Below, piece after piece: positions 33,458-41,776 of a stretch of DNA of 58,836 nucleotides (the stretch's first letter is position 1; every line of letters begins with the position of its first letter). This stretch comes from an uncultured Oscillibacter sp. (lineage in GTDB: Bacteria > Bacillota > Clostridia > Oscillospirales > Oscillospiraceae). The stretch lies in NCBI GenBank assembly GCA_900770295.1, contig CAAGJQ010000160.1:1-58836 (forward strand), in the 5' to 3' direction. The translations under genes were made by a program, and so were the position numbers. Under the pieces are notes generated by a model, which ran no database searches, was not told the DNA's origin, and was given only the letters and a program-made list of their open reading frames with translations.

Positions 33458-33514
33458 TATAATAAAATTACTTCACAGAAGAATTTCAATCAGACATAAA
33501 AATTTTCTGTGAAG
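33458..33514 (+). promoter_or_regulatory. TRAP operon -10 and leader inverted repeat
   Basis: TATAAT (33458-33463) lacks a clear -35, as expected for an activator-dependent promoter. A perfect 10-bp inverted repeat, cttcacagaa (33471-33480) and ttctgtgaag (33505-33514), starts 8 bp later. It could be a regulator site or a leader hairpin. Confidence 0.5.
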
Positions 33515-33595
33515 GTGGGGAACAGGGGACTGCGAAAGCCGGCGGCTCACGCCTGTTCCGCACAGCAGGATTCAAAACAAAAGGAGGAGATTATT

Positions 33596-34687
33596 GTGAG
33601 AAAAATTCAAAGACGTCTGTATGCATTAGCGCTTGCCCTTGTCATGGCGGCCAGCTGCACTGCCTGCGGAGGGGGAAAAACCACAGCCGAAACCAGCAGC
33701 AGTGATGTTTCTGCGGATGAGTTCGAAGGCGTTGAGTGGACCATGGCACACACCCGTACAGAAGACAGCCGTGCCGCGCTGGCTGCCGTGGCGTTTGCGG
33801 AAGCCGTAGAGGAAAAAACGGACGGTAAAATTAAGATCACCGTCTATGGAAACAGCTCTTTGGGAGATTACTCCACCGTGCAGGAGCGTGTATCTCTGGG
33901 CGATGTAACGATGCAGATGGCTGACTATTCTCCCGATGTTGATTCGAGCCTGGCACTGATCGGCATCCCTTACATCATCTCCACCTGGGAGGAGTTTGAC
34001 GAGTATTATCACCTGGGCGAAGAGGGAGCCATGATGGCAGAGTTTGCTCAGGAGCGGTTTGCGCTTCAGAACATCACGGTTCTGGGCTGCTATCCCCAGT
34101 ACTTTGGATCGATTTGCTCTGCCGTGCCTATTGAAAACTGGGAGGATCCCAGCGCTGCAAAGAATCTGAAGTGCCGTGTTCCCACCGCTGTGAACTTTGA
34201 GAAGATGGCGGAAGTTTTCGGCTTGCAGCCGGTAGGCATGCCCGCTTCCGAGGCGTATACGGCAATGCAGACCGGCATCATTGATTCGATGCTGGGAGGC
34301 GGCACGGAATATTATTGGGCGCAGATGAAGGACGTGGTGAATTACATCCTGCCTGTCAATACCCATCCCGTCAGTTACTGGATGTATATCAATACCGATG
34401 CGTTCAACGCCATTCCGGAGGAATATCAGACCCTGCTGTACGAGTTGGCGGATGAGTACCTGTATACTCCCGGCCTGGAGGCTGCAAAGTCGGAGACCAC
34501 CATGTATGAGGAGTATTTCGCGGCAAATGGCGCCACCGTTTACGAAGTGACTGATGAGATCCAGCAGGCATACGCGGACGCCTATCGTGAAAACGTTTGG
34601 CCCCTGCTGGCGACCGAAGACAACCTGGGCGAAGCTGGCCTGGAAATTTTCCATCAGTTCATGGATGTCTACGGCATCAGCTACTGA
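33596..34687 (+). CDS. dctP: TRAP transporter substrate-binding lipoprotein (DctP family)
   Basis: This 363-residue protein has a lipoprotein signal peptide ending AASCTACGGG. A DctP fold follows: a substrate-binding start VEWTMAHTRTEDSRAALAA, AEAVEEKTDGKIKITVYGNSSLGDY, and the family segment NLKCRVP in which the Arg normally pairs with the substrate carboxylate. It delivers an organic acid to the DctQM permease. GTG 33596 follows aaaggagga; an upstream ATG at 33509 would bury the signal peptide. It is the first gene of the operon and is followed by a hairpin that may keep its message more abundant. Confidence 0.92.
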   Translation: MRKIQRRLYALALALVMAASCTACGGGKTTAETSSSDVSADEFEGVEWTMAHTRTEDSRAALAAVAFAEAVEEKTDGKIKITVYGNSSLGDYSTVQERVSLGDVTMQMADYSPDVDSSLALIGIPYIISTWEEFDEYYHLGEEGAMMAEFAQERFALQNITVLGCYPQYFGSICSAVPIENWEDPSAAKNLKCRVPTAVNFEKMAEVFGLQPVGMPASEAYTAMQTGIIDSMLGGGTEYYWAQMKDVVNYILPVNTHPVSYWMYINTDAFNAIPEEYQTLLYELADEYLYTPGLEAAKSETTMYEEYFAANGATVYEVTDEIQQAYADAYRENVWPLLATEDNLGEAGLEIFHQFMDVYGISY

Positions 34688-34707
34688 TCCTCACATATAG
34701 AGCTTAT

Positions 34708-34756
34708 GAATGGATATATCTCTGGATTTTTTTATACATCCGGGATATATCCATTC
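34708..34756 (+). repeat. Intercistronic hairpin with GGATATATCC motif, copy 1
   Basis: A perfect 13-bp stem (gaatggatatatc with gatatatccattc) and an inner partial stem lie between dctP and dctQ. Such structures commonly stabilise the upstream binding-protein mRNA. The right arm contains the palindrome ggatatatcc, repeated at two later sites. Confidence 0.65.
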
Positions 34757-34777
34757 CCGTAAGGGGGTAAAACTAGC

Positions 34778-35308
34778 ATGAAAAAACTGCAAAATTTTCT
34801 GGATGCTTTTACGAAGGTAGTCGGGAATATTGCGTTTGGAATTTCCGCTGTGGCTGAGCTTGGATTTGTGTTTCTGACGATTTTGCAGATTACGCTGCGA
34901 CTGCTCAATCTCAATGTGCTTTTCGGCCTGGAAGAGATTGAGATGGTTCCAATTTTCCTCATGTATTTCATCGGCGGAACATTGGCCAGCTGCGACGGGA
35001 CGCACATTCAATGCAGCCTGGTCCATATCATCTTCAAAAACCAGGACACAGTCAAAAGAGTCAATTTCTTCAAATCGTTCCTTTACGTTATCACCGGCGT
35101 GATTTCCGCCGTATTTTCCAGTTACCACTTTGGGTATTTGATGAAGGTCATCAAACGCACCACGGTTTGGCATATTCCCTCCATCTGCTATGAAGGCCTT
35201 ATTTTTATTGGATTTGCCTGCATGGCAGTGTTTGCCGTGATCGAGTTCCTGCGGGATATCCTGAACTTTTGCATAGCCCGCAGCGAAAAAAAGGTTAAGG
35301 AGGTGTGA
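34778..35308 (+). CDS. dctQ: TRAP transporter small permease (DctQ)
   Basis: This 176-residue protein has four membrane segments typical of DctQ: FGISAVAELGFVFLTILQIT, MVPIFLMYFIGGTLA, YVITGVISAVFSSY and FIGFACMAVFAVIEF. The DctQ subunit joins the binding protein to the DctM channel. RBS aagggggtaa fits ATG 34778. It is followed at once by dctM, whose RBS lies inside the last codons here. Confidence 0.9.
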   Translation: MKKLQNFLDAFTKVVGNIAFGISAVAELGFVFLTILQITLRLLNLNVLFGLEEIEMVPIFLMYFIGGTLASCDGTHIQCSLVHIIFKNQDTVKRVNFFKSFLYVITGVISAVFSSYHFGYLMKVIKRTTVWHIPSICYEGLIFIGFACMAVFAVIEFLRDILNFCIARSEKKVKEV

Positions 35309-35310
35309 CT

Positions 35311-36633
35311 GTGAGCTCACTGGTGATCATGGCGATTGATATTGCCATACTTGTGTTTTCCCTGGTGATCGGTATTCCGCTGCCCTTCTGCTTTGCAGGA
35401 GCTTTTGCGTTCGTAGTTGCCACCTGCGGTTTGAATGTGACCAGCCTGATGGTATGGGGCGCCAAACAAATGGCCAGCCTGACGCTGATCGCCGGCCCCA
35501 TATTCATTTTGTGCGGCATGTTGATGACCGACGCGAAAATCATTGACCGCATCCTGGACGTTACGGACAGGCTGTTCAAAAAGGTGCACGGCAACCTCGG
35601 TTACATTGTAATCGTCACCTGCGCATTTATCGGCGCGCTTTCCGGCAGCTCCTTTACCGGCGTTGCCGCCGTGGGACCGGCACTTACTCCCCGCATGGAC
35701 AAGATGGGATATCCCAGAGGCTTTTCTGCCGCCCTCATGACTGCATCCACGATTTTGGGCGTGCTGATTCCGCCGTCCATCGCCATGATTATGTACGGCT
35801 GGGTCACGGGTGTGTCTGTTCTGGCCTGCTTCCTGTCCACTGTGATCCCCGCGATCATTCTCATGGCATTTTTAGCGGTTATCAACTATTTTGAAGCAAA
35901 AAAATATTGTTCCGCTGGTTTGGAGGTTCAGCCGGAAGCCCAGGATAAAACCGCTGCTGACGGCATGAGCTCCAAGCGGAAACTGGTAGGTGCCATCCCG
36001 GCGCTGATCCTGCCCGTTTTGATCCTCGGAGGCATTTACGGCGGATTTTTCACACCCACCGAGGCCGCCAGCGTGGCTACGCTTTTCACCCTGATTATTG
36101 GCTTCTTTATCTACCGCACACTCAGCGGAAAAATCGTGGCCAAATCGCTGCGCAGCGCCACCGGGTCCATCGGCGCGATCATGACGATGACCTTCTTCTG
36201 CCTGCTGCTGTCCCAGGCGTATGTCATGTTGGACTTGCCCAGAATGCTGGTCAGGTTCTTCACGTCCGTCACAGACAGCAAAGCAATCATTCTGCTTCTG
36301 ATTTTCGCGTTTTTGGTGTTCATTGGTATGATCATCAACGACACCACCGCCATTGTTCTCTGCGCGCCCATTTTGCTGCCTATCTGTGAAGCATACGGTG
36401 TTTCCGGCGTCCAACTGGCGGCGATCATGGTGGTGTCCCTGGGCATTGGTGGATTGACACCTCCTTATGCCAGCACGCTTTATCTGAGCATGCGTGTCTG
36501 CGACGCCAAGTTTGAGGAGATTCTTCCTCCGGCCATTCGAATGATTTTGCTGGCATATTTCCCCACAGCACTGCTTGTCCTGTTTATTCCTCAGCTCTCT
36601 ACCTGGCTTCCGTCCATCCTTGGCTATATGTAA
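35311..36633 (+). CDS. dctM: TRAP transporter large permease (DctM)
   Basis: This roughly 440-residue membrane protein has about 12 hydrophobic segments and DctM landmarks: PIFILCGMLMTDAKI, GALSGSSFTGVAAVGP, GVLIPPSIAMIMYGW and GGLTPPYASTLYLS. Sodium-driven uptake of an organic acid is the family role. Of two in-frame GTG codons (35305, 35311), the second has proper spacing from aaggaggt. The substrate is not identifiable; the downstream enzymes point to an amino-acid-like compound. Confidence 0.92.
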   Translation: MSSLVIMAIDIAILVFSLVIGIPLPFCFAGAFAFVVATCGLNVTSLMVWGAKQMASLTLIAGPIFILCGMLMTDAKIIDRILDVTDRLFKKVHGNLGYIVIVTCAFIGALSGSSFTGVAAVGPALTPRMDKMGYPRGFSAALMTASTILGVLIPPSIAMIMYGWVTGVSVLACFLSTVIPAIILMAFLAVINYFEAKKYCSAGLEVQPEAQDKTAADGMSSKRKLVGAIPALILPVLILGGIYGGFFTPTEAASVATLFTLIIGFFIYRTLSGKIVAKSLRSATGSIGAIMTMTFFCLLLSQAYVMLDLPRMLVRFFTSVTDSKAIILLLIFAFLVFIGMIINDTTAIVLCAPILLPICEAYGVSGVQLAAIMVVSLGIGGLTPPYASTLYLSMRVCDAKFEEILPPAIRMILLAYFPTALLVLFIPQLSTWLPSILGYM

Positions 36634-36668
36634 GGCTGGAAGTAAAAAATATGGAATAGGTGGCTTTT

Positions 36669-37970
36669 ATGGATAAGAAAATTTACGATCAGATGAACGA
36701 TATTCTGAAAGCGGAAATTAAGCCCGCTTTTGGCTGCACAGGACCTATCGGAATTGCTTATGCCACGGCGGAAGCCAGAGATGCGGTGGGCGGCACGCCT
36801 GTCCGTATCAAGATTACGGCTGACAAAGATATGTGTGCCAAGAACGGTGACGTCGGCATTCCCGGCACTACATACAAGGGAATTGAGATCGCGGCCTGTC
36901 TGGGTGCTTTTGCCGGCGACGCCTCTAAAAAGCTGGAGGTTTTGAAAGGAATCACACCTGAGGATGAGAAAAGAGCGTATGCCTTCGCAAGAGCGGGAGA
37001 CATTCAGGTGATTCCCGATTGGGAGACCGAAAAGATCGGCGTTTTTATCGAAGCGGAAGTGGAGACTGAAAACGGCATCGGAAAGGCCATTGTGGCGAAG
37101 ACCCACAGCAATCTGGTTTACAAGGCGGCGAACGATACTGTCCTGGTGGACGAGCATTTTGAGCGGATAGGCAACCTTGACGAGACGAAGGACCCCATCA
37201 CCGAATTCGGTATTGCTGATTTTTACGAGTATGCGACCACGATCCCCATTGAGGAGCTGTACTGGCTGCGGGAAGCTTTGCAGATGAACCGCGCCTTGTC
37301 GGAAAAGGCATTGTCCGGCAGCACAGGGATTGGCCTGGCGGCCCAGCTGATGGAGAATGCCGGCGGCGATATCATCCGGCGCGCCAAGGCATGGGCGGCG
37401 GCTGGTTCTGAGGCCCGCATGGGAGGACTGAATATGTCCACCATGGCCTGTGCGACAAGCGGCAATGTGGGAATTACAGGCTCGATGCCGCTGATGTCTC
37501 TTGCTGAGGATCTGGGAAAGAGTGAGGAGAATCTGCTCAGAGCCCTGGCCTTCAGCTACTATGTGACTTGCCTTGGGAAAAACCGCATTGGCCGACACTC
37601 TGCCATGTGCGCCTGTGTTGTGGCTGCCTCCTGCGGCGTAGCGGCCGGCACATCTCTGCTGCTGGGCGGCGATCTGCAGACGGCGATGGGTGCCATCAAC
37701 AATACGGTGTGCAACGTGTTCGGCGTGGTTTGCGACGGCGCACGGTACGCCTGCGCACTGAAGCTGTCCTCCGCGGTGGGCATTGCCATCGAAGGCGCTA
37801 TGCTGGCAAAAAAAGGCGTGATCCTTCCCGCCAATGAGGGCGTGACCGGACAGGACGGACAGGCCACGATTGAGTTCCTGGGACAGTTCGCGAAAAAGGG
37901 AATGATTTATACAGATAAATTCCTCTGCCAGGAATTGTACAAAAAATTACCCAGCATCCGTGAGGTATAA
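36669..37970 (+). CDS. L-cysteine desulfidase family protein (UPF0597/CyuA-like)
   Basis: This 433-residue protein of the UPF0597/L-cysteine desulfidase family has AEIKPAFGCTGPIGIAYATA at the start. Conserved cysteines in MCACVVAASCGVAAG and TVCNVFGVVCDGA are probable ligands of a [4Fe-4S] cluster. Known members split L-cysteine into sulfide, ammonia and pyruvate; the fold is shared with the serine dehydratase alpha chain, so other beta-eliminations are possible. ATG 36669 follows taggtgg; an in-frame GTG at 36660 is too close to it. It directly follows dctM, so its substrate probably enters by that transporter. Confidence 0.85.
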   Translation: MDKKIYDQMNDILKAEIKPAFGCTGPIGIAYATAEARDAVGGTPVRIKITADKDMCAKNGDVGIPGTTYKGIEIAACLGAFAGDASKKLEVLKGITPEDEKRAYAFARAGDIQVIPDWETEKIGVFIEAEVETENGIGKAIVAKTHSNLVYKAANDTVLVDEHFERIGNLDETKDPITEFGIADFYEYATTIPIEELYWLREALQMNRALSEKALSGSTGIGLAAQLMENAGGDIIRRAKAWAAAGSEARMGGLNMSTMACATSGNVGITGSMPLMSLAEDLGKSEENLLRALAFSYYVTCLGKNRIGRHSAMCACVVAASCGVAAGTSLLLGGDLQTAMGAINNTVCNVFGVVCDGARYACALKLSSAVGIAIEGAMLAKKGVILPANEGVTGQDGQATIEFLGQFAKKGMIYTDKFLCQELYKKLPSIREV

Positions 37971-37990
37971 ACGTTGAATCAGAGTCCAAT

Positions 37991-38023
37991 GGGGTATATC
38001 TTCCGGATATATCCCATTGGTCC
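37991..38023 (+). repeat. Intercistronic hairpin with GGATATATCC motif, copy 2
   Basis: ccaatggggtatatc pairs with gatatatcccattgg (one G-U) around a short loop. It shares the ggatatatcc palindrome with the hairpin at 34708. Confidence 0.65.
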
Positions 38024-38180
38024 TTATATATTCAGCGTTATACCGGATTTGCCTGCCTGCGGAAAAATGCCTCTGCGCTGTCAGACTTTACCGGCAGTTT
38101 CATATGGCTGACTTTTCAGCAAGGCGCCAAATGGGTATTTGGGTGACTTCATTGCTTGTATCAGGGAGGAAGGATGATCT

Positions 38181-39257
38181 ATGGAAAAGCGAACGTATGC
38201 CGTCATGGGCTCTGGAAGCGCCGGCCACGCCCTTGCCGCGATCCTCAGTAAAACCGGCCATGCGGTTCGGATGTACGATATTGATGAGGAAAAGATCAGG
38301 GCTCTGGACACAAAGAGAGCGATTACTTGCACCGGGAAAATGGAGGGCGAGTATCCGATCGAACTGGCCACACGGGACCCCCGCACTGCGATTGAGGGCT
38401 GCGATATCATCACGATTTCAGCGCTTACCTGCCATAATCCGGATATTGCGCGAAAAGTTGCTCCGTACATTCGCCCGGATCAGATCGTGGTTCTCAATCC
38501 GGGGGCAACGTGCGGCGCTCTTGAATTTCGCAATATCCTTATGGAAAACGGTGTGACGCAATGCCCTGTCATTGCGGAAACACAGGATTTGATCTGCACC
38601 TGCCGCAGCTATTCTCCGGGAGCGGTCAATTTCACCGGCATCAAACGGGAGATTGCGCTTGCAACGATCCCTGCGGCGGAAGCTGCCAATGTCGCGGAGC
38701 TTCTCGCGGATTTTTATCCGAATTTCATACCGCAGAAAAATGTCCTCTATACCAGTCTGGGCAACTTGGCGCCCATCAATCATCCGGCCCCTACCGTGCT
38801 GAATATTACCCGTGTCGAAGAACCGGGGGATTTTTACTATTTCCGGGAGGGCTTTACGCCTTCCATTGGCAAAGTTGTTGAAGCCATGGATCAGGAGCGC
38901 ATGGATATTGCCAAAGCGTTCGGACTTGATCTGATTTCTGTCAAAGAGTGGCTGAACATTACTTATCAGGTCGAAGGGGCGAATGTCTTTGAAGCCATGC
39001 GGAATACTCCTGCATATACAAACGTTTTAGGGCCGACTTCCCTGGACAACCGGTATATTTTTGAGGACTTGCCCAACGGACTGGTGCCGATGACGATGCT
39101 TGGCAAAGTCGTTGGCGTGCCGACGCCGGTAATGGATTCCATTGTTGAATTGGTGCATGTTATGACCGGCGTTGACTACTTCAGACAGGGACGCACTTTG
39201 GAAAGCCTCGGCTTAAGCGGAAAATCTGTTGAAGAAATCATTGATATGATTTCGTAA
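38181..39257 (+). CDS. Octopine/nopaline dehydrogenase family NAD(P) enzyme
   Basis: This 358-residue protein has an N-terminal Rossmann motif (YAVMGSGSAGHALAAIL) and NPGATCGALEF. The opine dehydrogenase C-terminal domain carries INHPAPTVLN, with the His expected to be catalytic. The family joins or splits an amino acid and a 2-oxo acid through a secondary amine (opine). In catabolic operons such enzymes could release the amino acid from an imported opine. RBS agggaggaagg fits ATG 38181. It is the last gene of the TRAP locus, 210 bp after the desulfidase-like gene, and is followed by a terminator. Confidence 0.87.
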   Translation: MEKRTYAVMGSGSAGHALAAILSKTGHAVRMYDIDEEKIRALDTKRAITCTGKMEGEYPIELATRDPRTAIEGCDIITISALTCHNPDIARKVAPYIRPDQIVVLNPGATCGALEFRNILMENGVTQCPVIAETQDLICTCRSYSPGAVNFTGIKREIALATIPAAEAANVAELLADFYPNFIPQKNVLYTSLGNLAPINHPAPTVLNITRVEEPGDFYYFREGFTPSIGKVVEAMDQERMDIAKAFGLDLISVKEWLNITYQVEGANVFEAMRNTPAYTNVLGPTSLDNRYIFEDLPNGLVPMTMLGKVVGVPTPVMDSIVELVHVMTGVDYFRQGRTLESLGLSGKSVEEIIDMIS

Positions 39258-39301
39258 AAAGCATTGAAACTGCCATTTTCCCGGATATATCCACAGCTCT
39301 G

Positions 39302-39336
39302 AAAAGCAGATGTACGATTCTGTACATCTGCTTTTT
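39302..39336 (+). terminator. Terminator of the TRAP/opine dehydrogenase locus
   Basis: A 14-bp perfect stem (aaaagcagatgtac), 6-nt loop and T5. Confidence 0.9.
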
Positions 39337-39477
39337 ATGTGCGGACACGCACACATAAAAGGCTTTCGAGAGTGCACCGGGTCAGGATGGACAGCTTCTT
39401 GCAGCCCATTGTGACCGCTGTGCGCCGGCTCCGCCACCAGAAACCGCATTTATTTCCAAACGTTTTTTAATTTGTCA

Positions 39478-39506
39478 TTGGAAACGCAGAGTCTGGATGA
39501 TATACT
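39478..39506 (+). promoter_or_regulatory. Candidate promoter upstream of the DUF4358 gene (distal)
   Basis: TTGGAA (39478-39483) and TATACT (39501-39506), 17-bp spacer; it would give a leader of about 260 nt. Confidence 0.45.
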
Positions 39507-39615
39507 GTTTATACGATCTCGGGCGCCTTGAATGAAAAACACTGAAATTTTTCACCATGAAACTGCAACGTTAACAAAATGATGAAAATAGTAACAAAAT
39601 CCCGGTAAGTTGACG

Positions 39616-39644
39616 TTGAAATTGCAGAGTGCTTCCTGTATAAC
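39616..39644 (+). promoter_or_regulatory. Candidate promoter upstream of the DUF4358 gene (proximal)
   Basis: TTGAAA (39616-39621) and TATAAC (39639-39644), 17-bp spacer. Confidence 0.45.
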
Positions 39645-39771
39645 TGCAAAGAGAGGAAAGAAAGCTCTGTAAATTTGACAAAACCGGGAATACTGACAGG
39701 GCGGCGGGAACCTTTTGCCGGGTTGCTCCGTCTTGCTATCAGAATCAATGAAAACGAGTGAGGAGAGCACA

Positions 39772-40257
39772 ATGAAAAAATGGATGACTCTGGCCCTGAC
39801 GGCTCTGCTGCTGACAAGTGTTCTGACCGCCTGCGGCGGAGCGGGAAAAACGGAGACCGTGGACGTGGATCTGGAGGCGTTTTATGATACCATCGAGGAG
39901 ACCTACGGCTGGAACAACGGCTATATGGTGGATATCGAGGGGGATATGCTGGAGAGCTATTACCCCGGCCTCAGCGACATCCGCACGGAGCAGTTCGTGG
40001 CGAAGATGCCCATGATGAGCTCCGTGGTGAATGAGATGGTGTTCATGCAGTGCGAGACGGAGGACGAGGCCGACCAGGCCGCCGCTATCCTCCAGGACCG
40101 CATCGACGTGCAGGCCGGCGGCGGAGCCTGGTATCCGGAGTCCATGGAGGCCTGGAGCCGCGGCATTGTCCTCCGGCAGGGGACGTATGTGGCGATGATC
40201 GCCTCCGCCGAGCATCAGGACGAGATCGTGGAGGCCTTTAACCAGAAATTTGTCTGA
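39772..40257 (+). CDS. DUF4358 domain lipoprotein
   Basis: This 161-residue protein has a lipoprotein signal peptide (MKKWMTLALTALLLTSVLTAC, lipobox LTAC). A DUF4358 domain follows, with a beta-alpha pattern and the family segments VVNEMVFMQCETEDEAD and GIVLRQGTYVAMIAS. DUF4358 proteins often sit next to MBOAT and DHHW genes in Firmicutes, as here, suggesting a role in the same surface acylation. ATG 39772 follows gaggaga; an upstream ATG at 39715 has no RBS. A terminator separates it from the MBOAT gene. Confidence 0.88.
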   Translation: MKKWMTLALTALLLTSVLTACGGAGKTETVDVDLEAFYDTIEETYGWNNGYMVDIEGDMLESYYPGLSDIRTEQFVAKMPMMSSVVNEMVFMQCETEDEADQAAAILQDRIDVQAGGGAWYPESMEAWSRGIVLRQGTYVAMIASAEHQDEIVEAFNQKFV

Positions 40258-40272
40258 TGGATACCCGGCATC

Positions 40273-40303
40273 AAACAGCCGCAGATCGACTGCGGCTGTT
40301 TTT
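40273..40303 (+). terminator. Terminator between lipoprotein and MBOAT genes
   Basis: A 12-bp stem (aaacagccgcag), 5-nt loop and T5. Confidence 0.88.
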
Positions 40304-40334
40304 ATGAGCCTGACAGAGTAGGAGGAAGACCCTT

Positions 40335-41762
40335 TTGATTTTCAGCAGTCTGACTTTTTTATTCGCCTATCTTCCACTGACGCTGGCGGTCTATTTCCTG
40401 GCCCCCCTGCGGTGGCGGAACTTTGTTCTGCTGCTGGTCAGCCTGTTTTTCTACGGCTGGGGCGAACCGGTATACATCTTCATCATGGTGCTGTCCATCC
40501 TCATCGACTACACCCACGGCCTGCTGGTGGAGAAGTACCGCGCCAACGCCCGGAAAGCCCGGTGGTTCGTGGGACAGTCGGTGGTGTTCAACCTGCTGCT
40601 CCTGGGCTTTTTCAAGTACTGGGACTTCCTGGCCGACAACCTGTTCCTGCTCACCGGGATCAGCCTGCCGGAAAAGCTCGTTCTGCTGGGCGTCACCGTA
40701 CCGCTCCGGAACATCCCTCTGCCCATCGGCATCTCCTTTTTCACCTTCCAGACCATGAGCTACACCATCGACGTCTACCGCCGGGACGCGCCGGTGCAGC
40801 GGAACATCATCAGCTTCGGCGCCTTTGTCACCATGTTCCCCCAGCTGATCGCCGGTCCCATCGTGAAGTACAAGACCGTGGCGGAGGCCCTGAACCACCG
40901 GGTCCACACCACGGAGAATTTCGCCCTGGGCGCCCGCCGTTTCTGCGTGGGTCTTGCGAAAAAGGTCCTGTTGGCAAACTCCATCGGCGCACTGTGGGAG
41001 GAGTGTCTGGCGGCCCAGAGCGCCGGGACACTGACCGCCTTCGGCGGCTGGATGGGCCTGCTGGCCTACGGCTTCCAGATCTACTTTGACTTTTCCGGTT
41101 ACTCCGACATGGCCATCGGCCTGGGGCGGATCTTCGGGTTCCGTTTCAACGAGAACTTCGACTATCCCTACCTCTCCGCGTCGGTGACGGAGTTCTGGCG
41201 CCGGTGGCACATGTCCCTGACCTCCTGGTTCCGGGAGTACCTCTATATCCCCCTGGGGGGCAACCGGGGCGGCACAGTCAAGACCCTGCGGAATATCCTG
41301 ATCGTCTGGTTCTGCACCGGCTTCTGGCACGGCGCCAGCTGGAATTTCGTCCTGTGGGGCCTGTATTTCGCGGCGTGGCTGATCCTGGAGAAATACGTGC
41401 TCCGGAGTGCCTTGGAAAAGACGCCTACGCTTATCAAGCACCTGTACACCCTGATCGTTGTGTTCGTGGGCTGGGGCATCTTCGCCATGGAGGACCTGAG
41501 CGTCTGCGGGAAGTACCTGACGGCCTGCTTCGGCGGCGCCCCGGTGTGGAGCGCCGTGGACGGCTACCGCCTCCGGAGCTACGCCGTCACATTCCTGGTG
41601 CTGATCCTGGCCTCCACCACGCTGGGAAAGACCGCCTGGAGCCGTCTGCCGGACAGGGCCCAAAAGGTCCTGACGCCGGTGCTGATGGCCCTTGGACTGG
41701 TGGTCTGCACCGCCTATCTGGTGGACGGCAGCTACAATCCCTTCCTGTATTTCCGGTTCTGA
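40335..41762 (+). CDS. MBOAT family O-acyltransferase (AlgI/DltB-like)
   Basis: This 475-residue membrane-bound O-acyltransferase passes acyl groups (usually acetyl) across the membrane to an extracellular polymer. Landmarks are FFYGWGEPVY, PIGISFFTFQTMSYTIDVYR, MFPQLIAGPIVKY, FDFSGYSDMAIGLG, the arginine-rich FWRRWHMSLTSWFREYLYIPLGG, and the catalytic His in TGFWHGASWNFVLWG. TTG 40335 is the start, about 9 bp after aggagg. The DHHW gene follows 14 bp later, making the usual two-component exporter/transferase unit. Confidence 0.95.
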   Translation: MIFSSLTFLFAYLPLTLAVYFLAPLRWRNFVLLLVSLFFYGWGEPVYIFIMVLSILIDYTHGLLVEKYRANARKARWFVGQSVVFNLLLLGFFKYWDFLADNLFLLTGISLPEKLVLLGVTVPLRNIPLPIGISFFTFQTMSYTIDVYRRDAPVQRNIISFGAFVTMFPQLIAGPIVKYKTVAEALNHRVHTTENFALGARRFCVGLAKKVLLANSIGALWEECLAAQSAGTLTAFGGWMGLLAYGFQIYFDFSGYSDMAIGLGRIFGFRFNENFDYPYLSASVTEFWRRWHMSLTSWFREYLYIPLGGNRGGTVKTLRNILIVWFCTGFWHGASWNFVLWGLYFAAWLILEKYVLRSALEKTPTLIKHLYTLIVVFVGWGIFAMEDLSVCGKYLTACFGGAPVWSAVDGYRLRSYAVTFLVLILASTTLGKTAWSRLPDRAQKVLTPVLMALGLVVCTAYLVDGSYNPFLYFRF

Positions 41763-41776
41763 GAGGAGGCGGCAAC

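Larger units (their letters stand above)
39258..39771. other. Intergenic region between the TRAP locus and the DUF4358 gene
   Basis: No gene is apparent. The region holds a third ggatatatcc palindrome (39276-39285), a terminator (39302-39336) and two promoter-like pairs. These are TTGGAA/TATACT (39478-39506) and TTGAAA/TATAAC (39616-39644), each with a 17-bp spacer, upstream of the lipoprotein gene. Confidence 0.6.
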
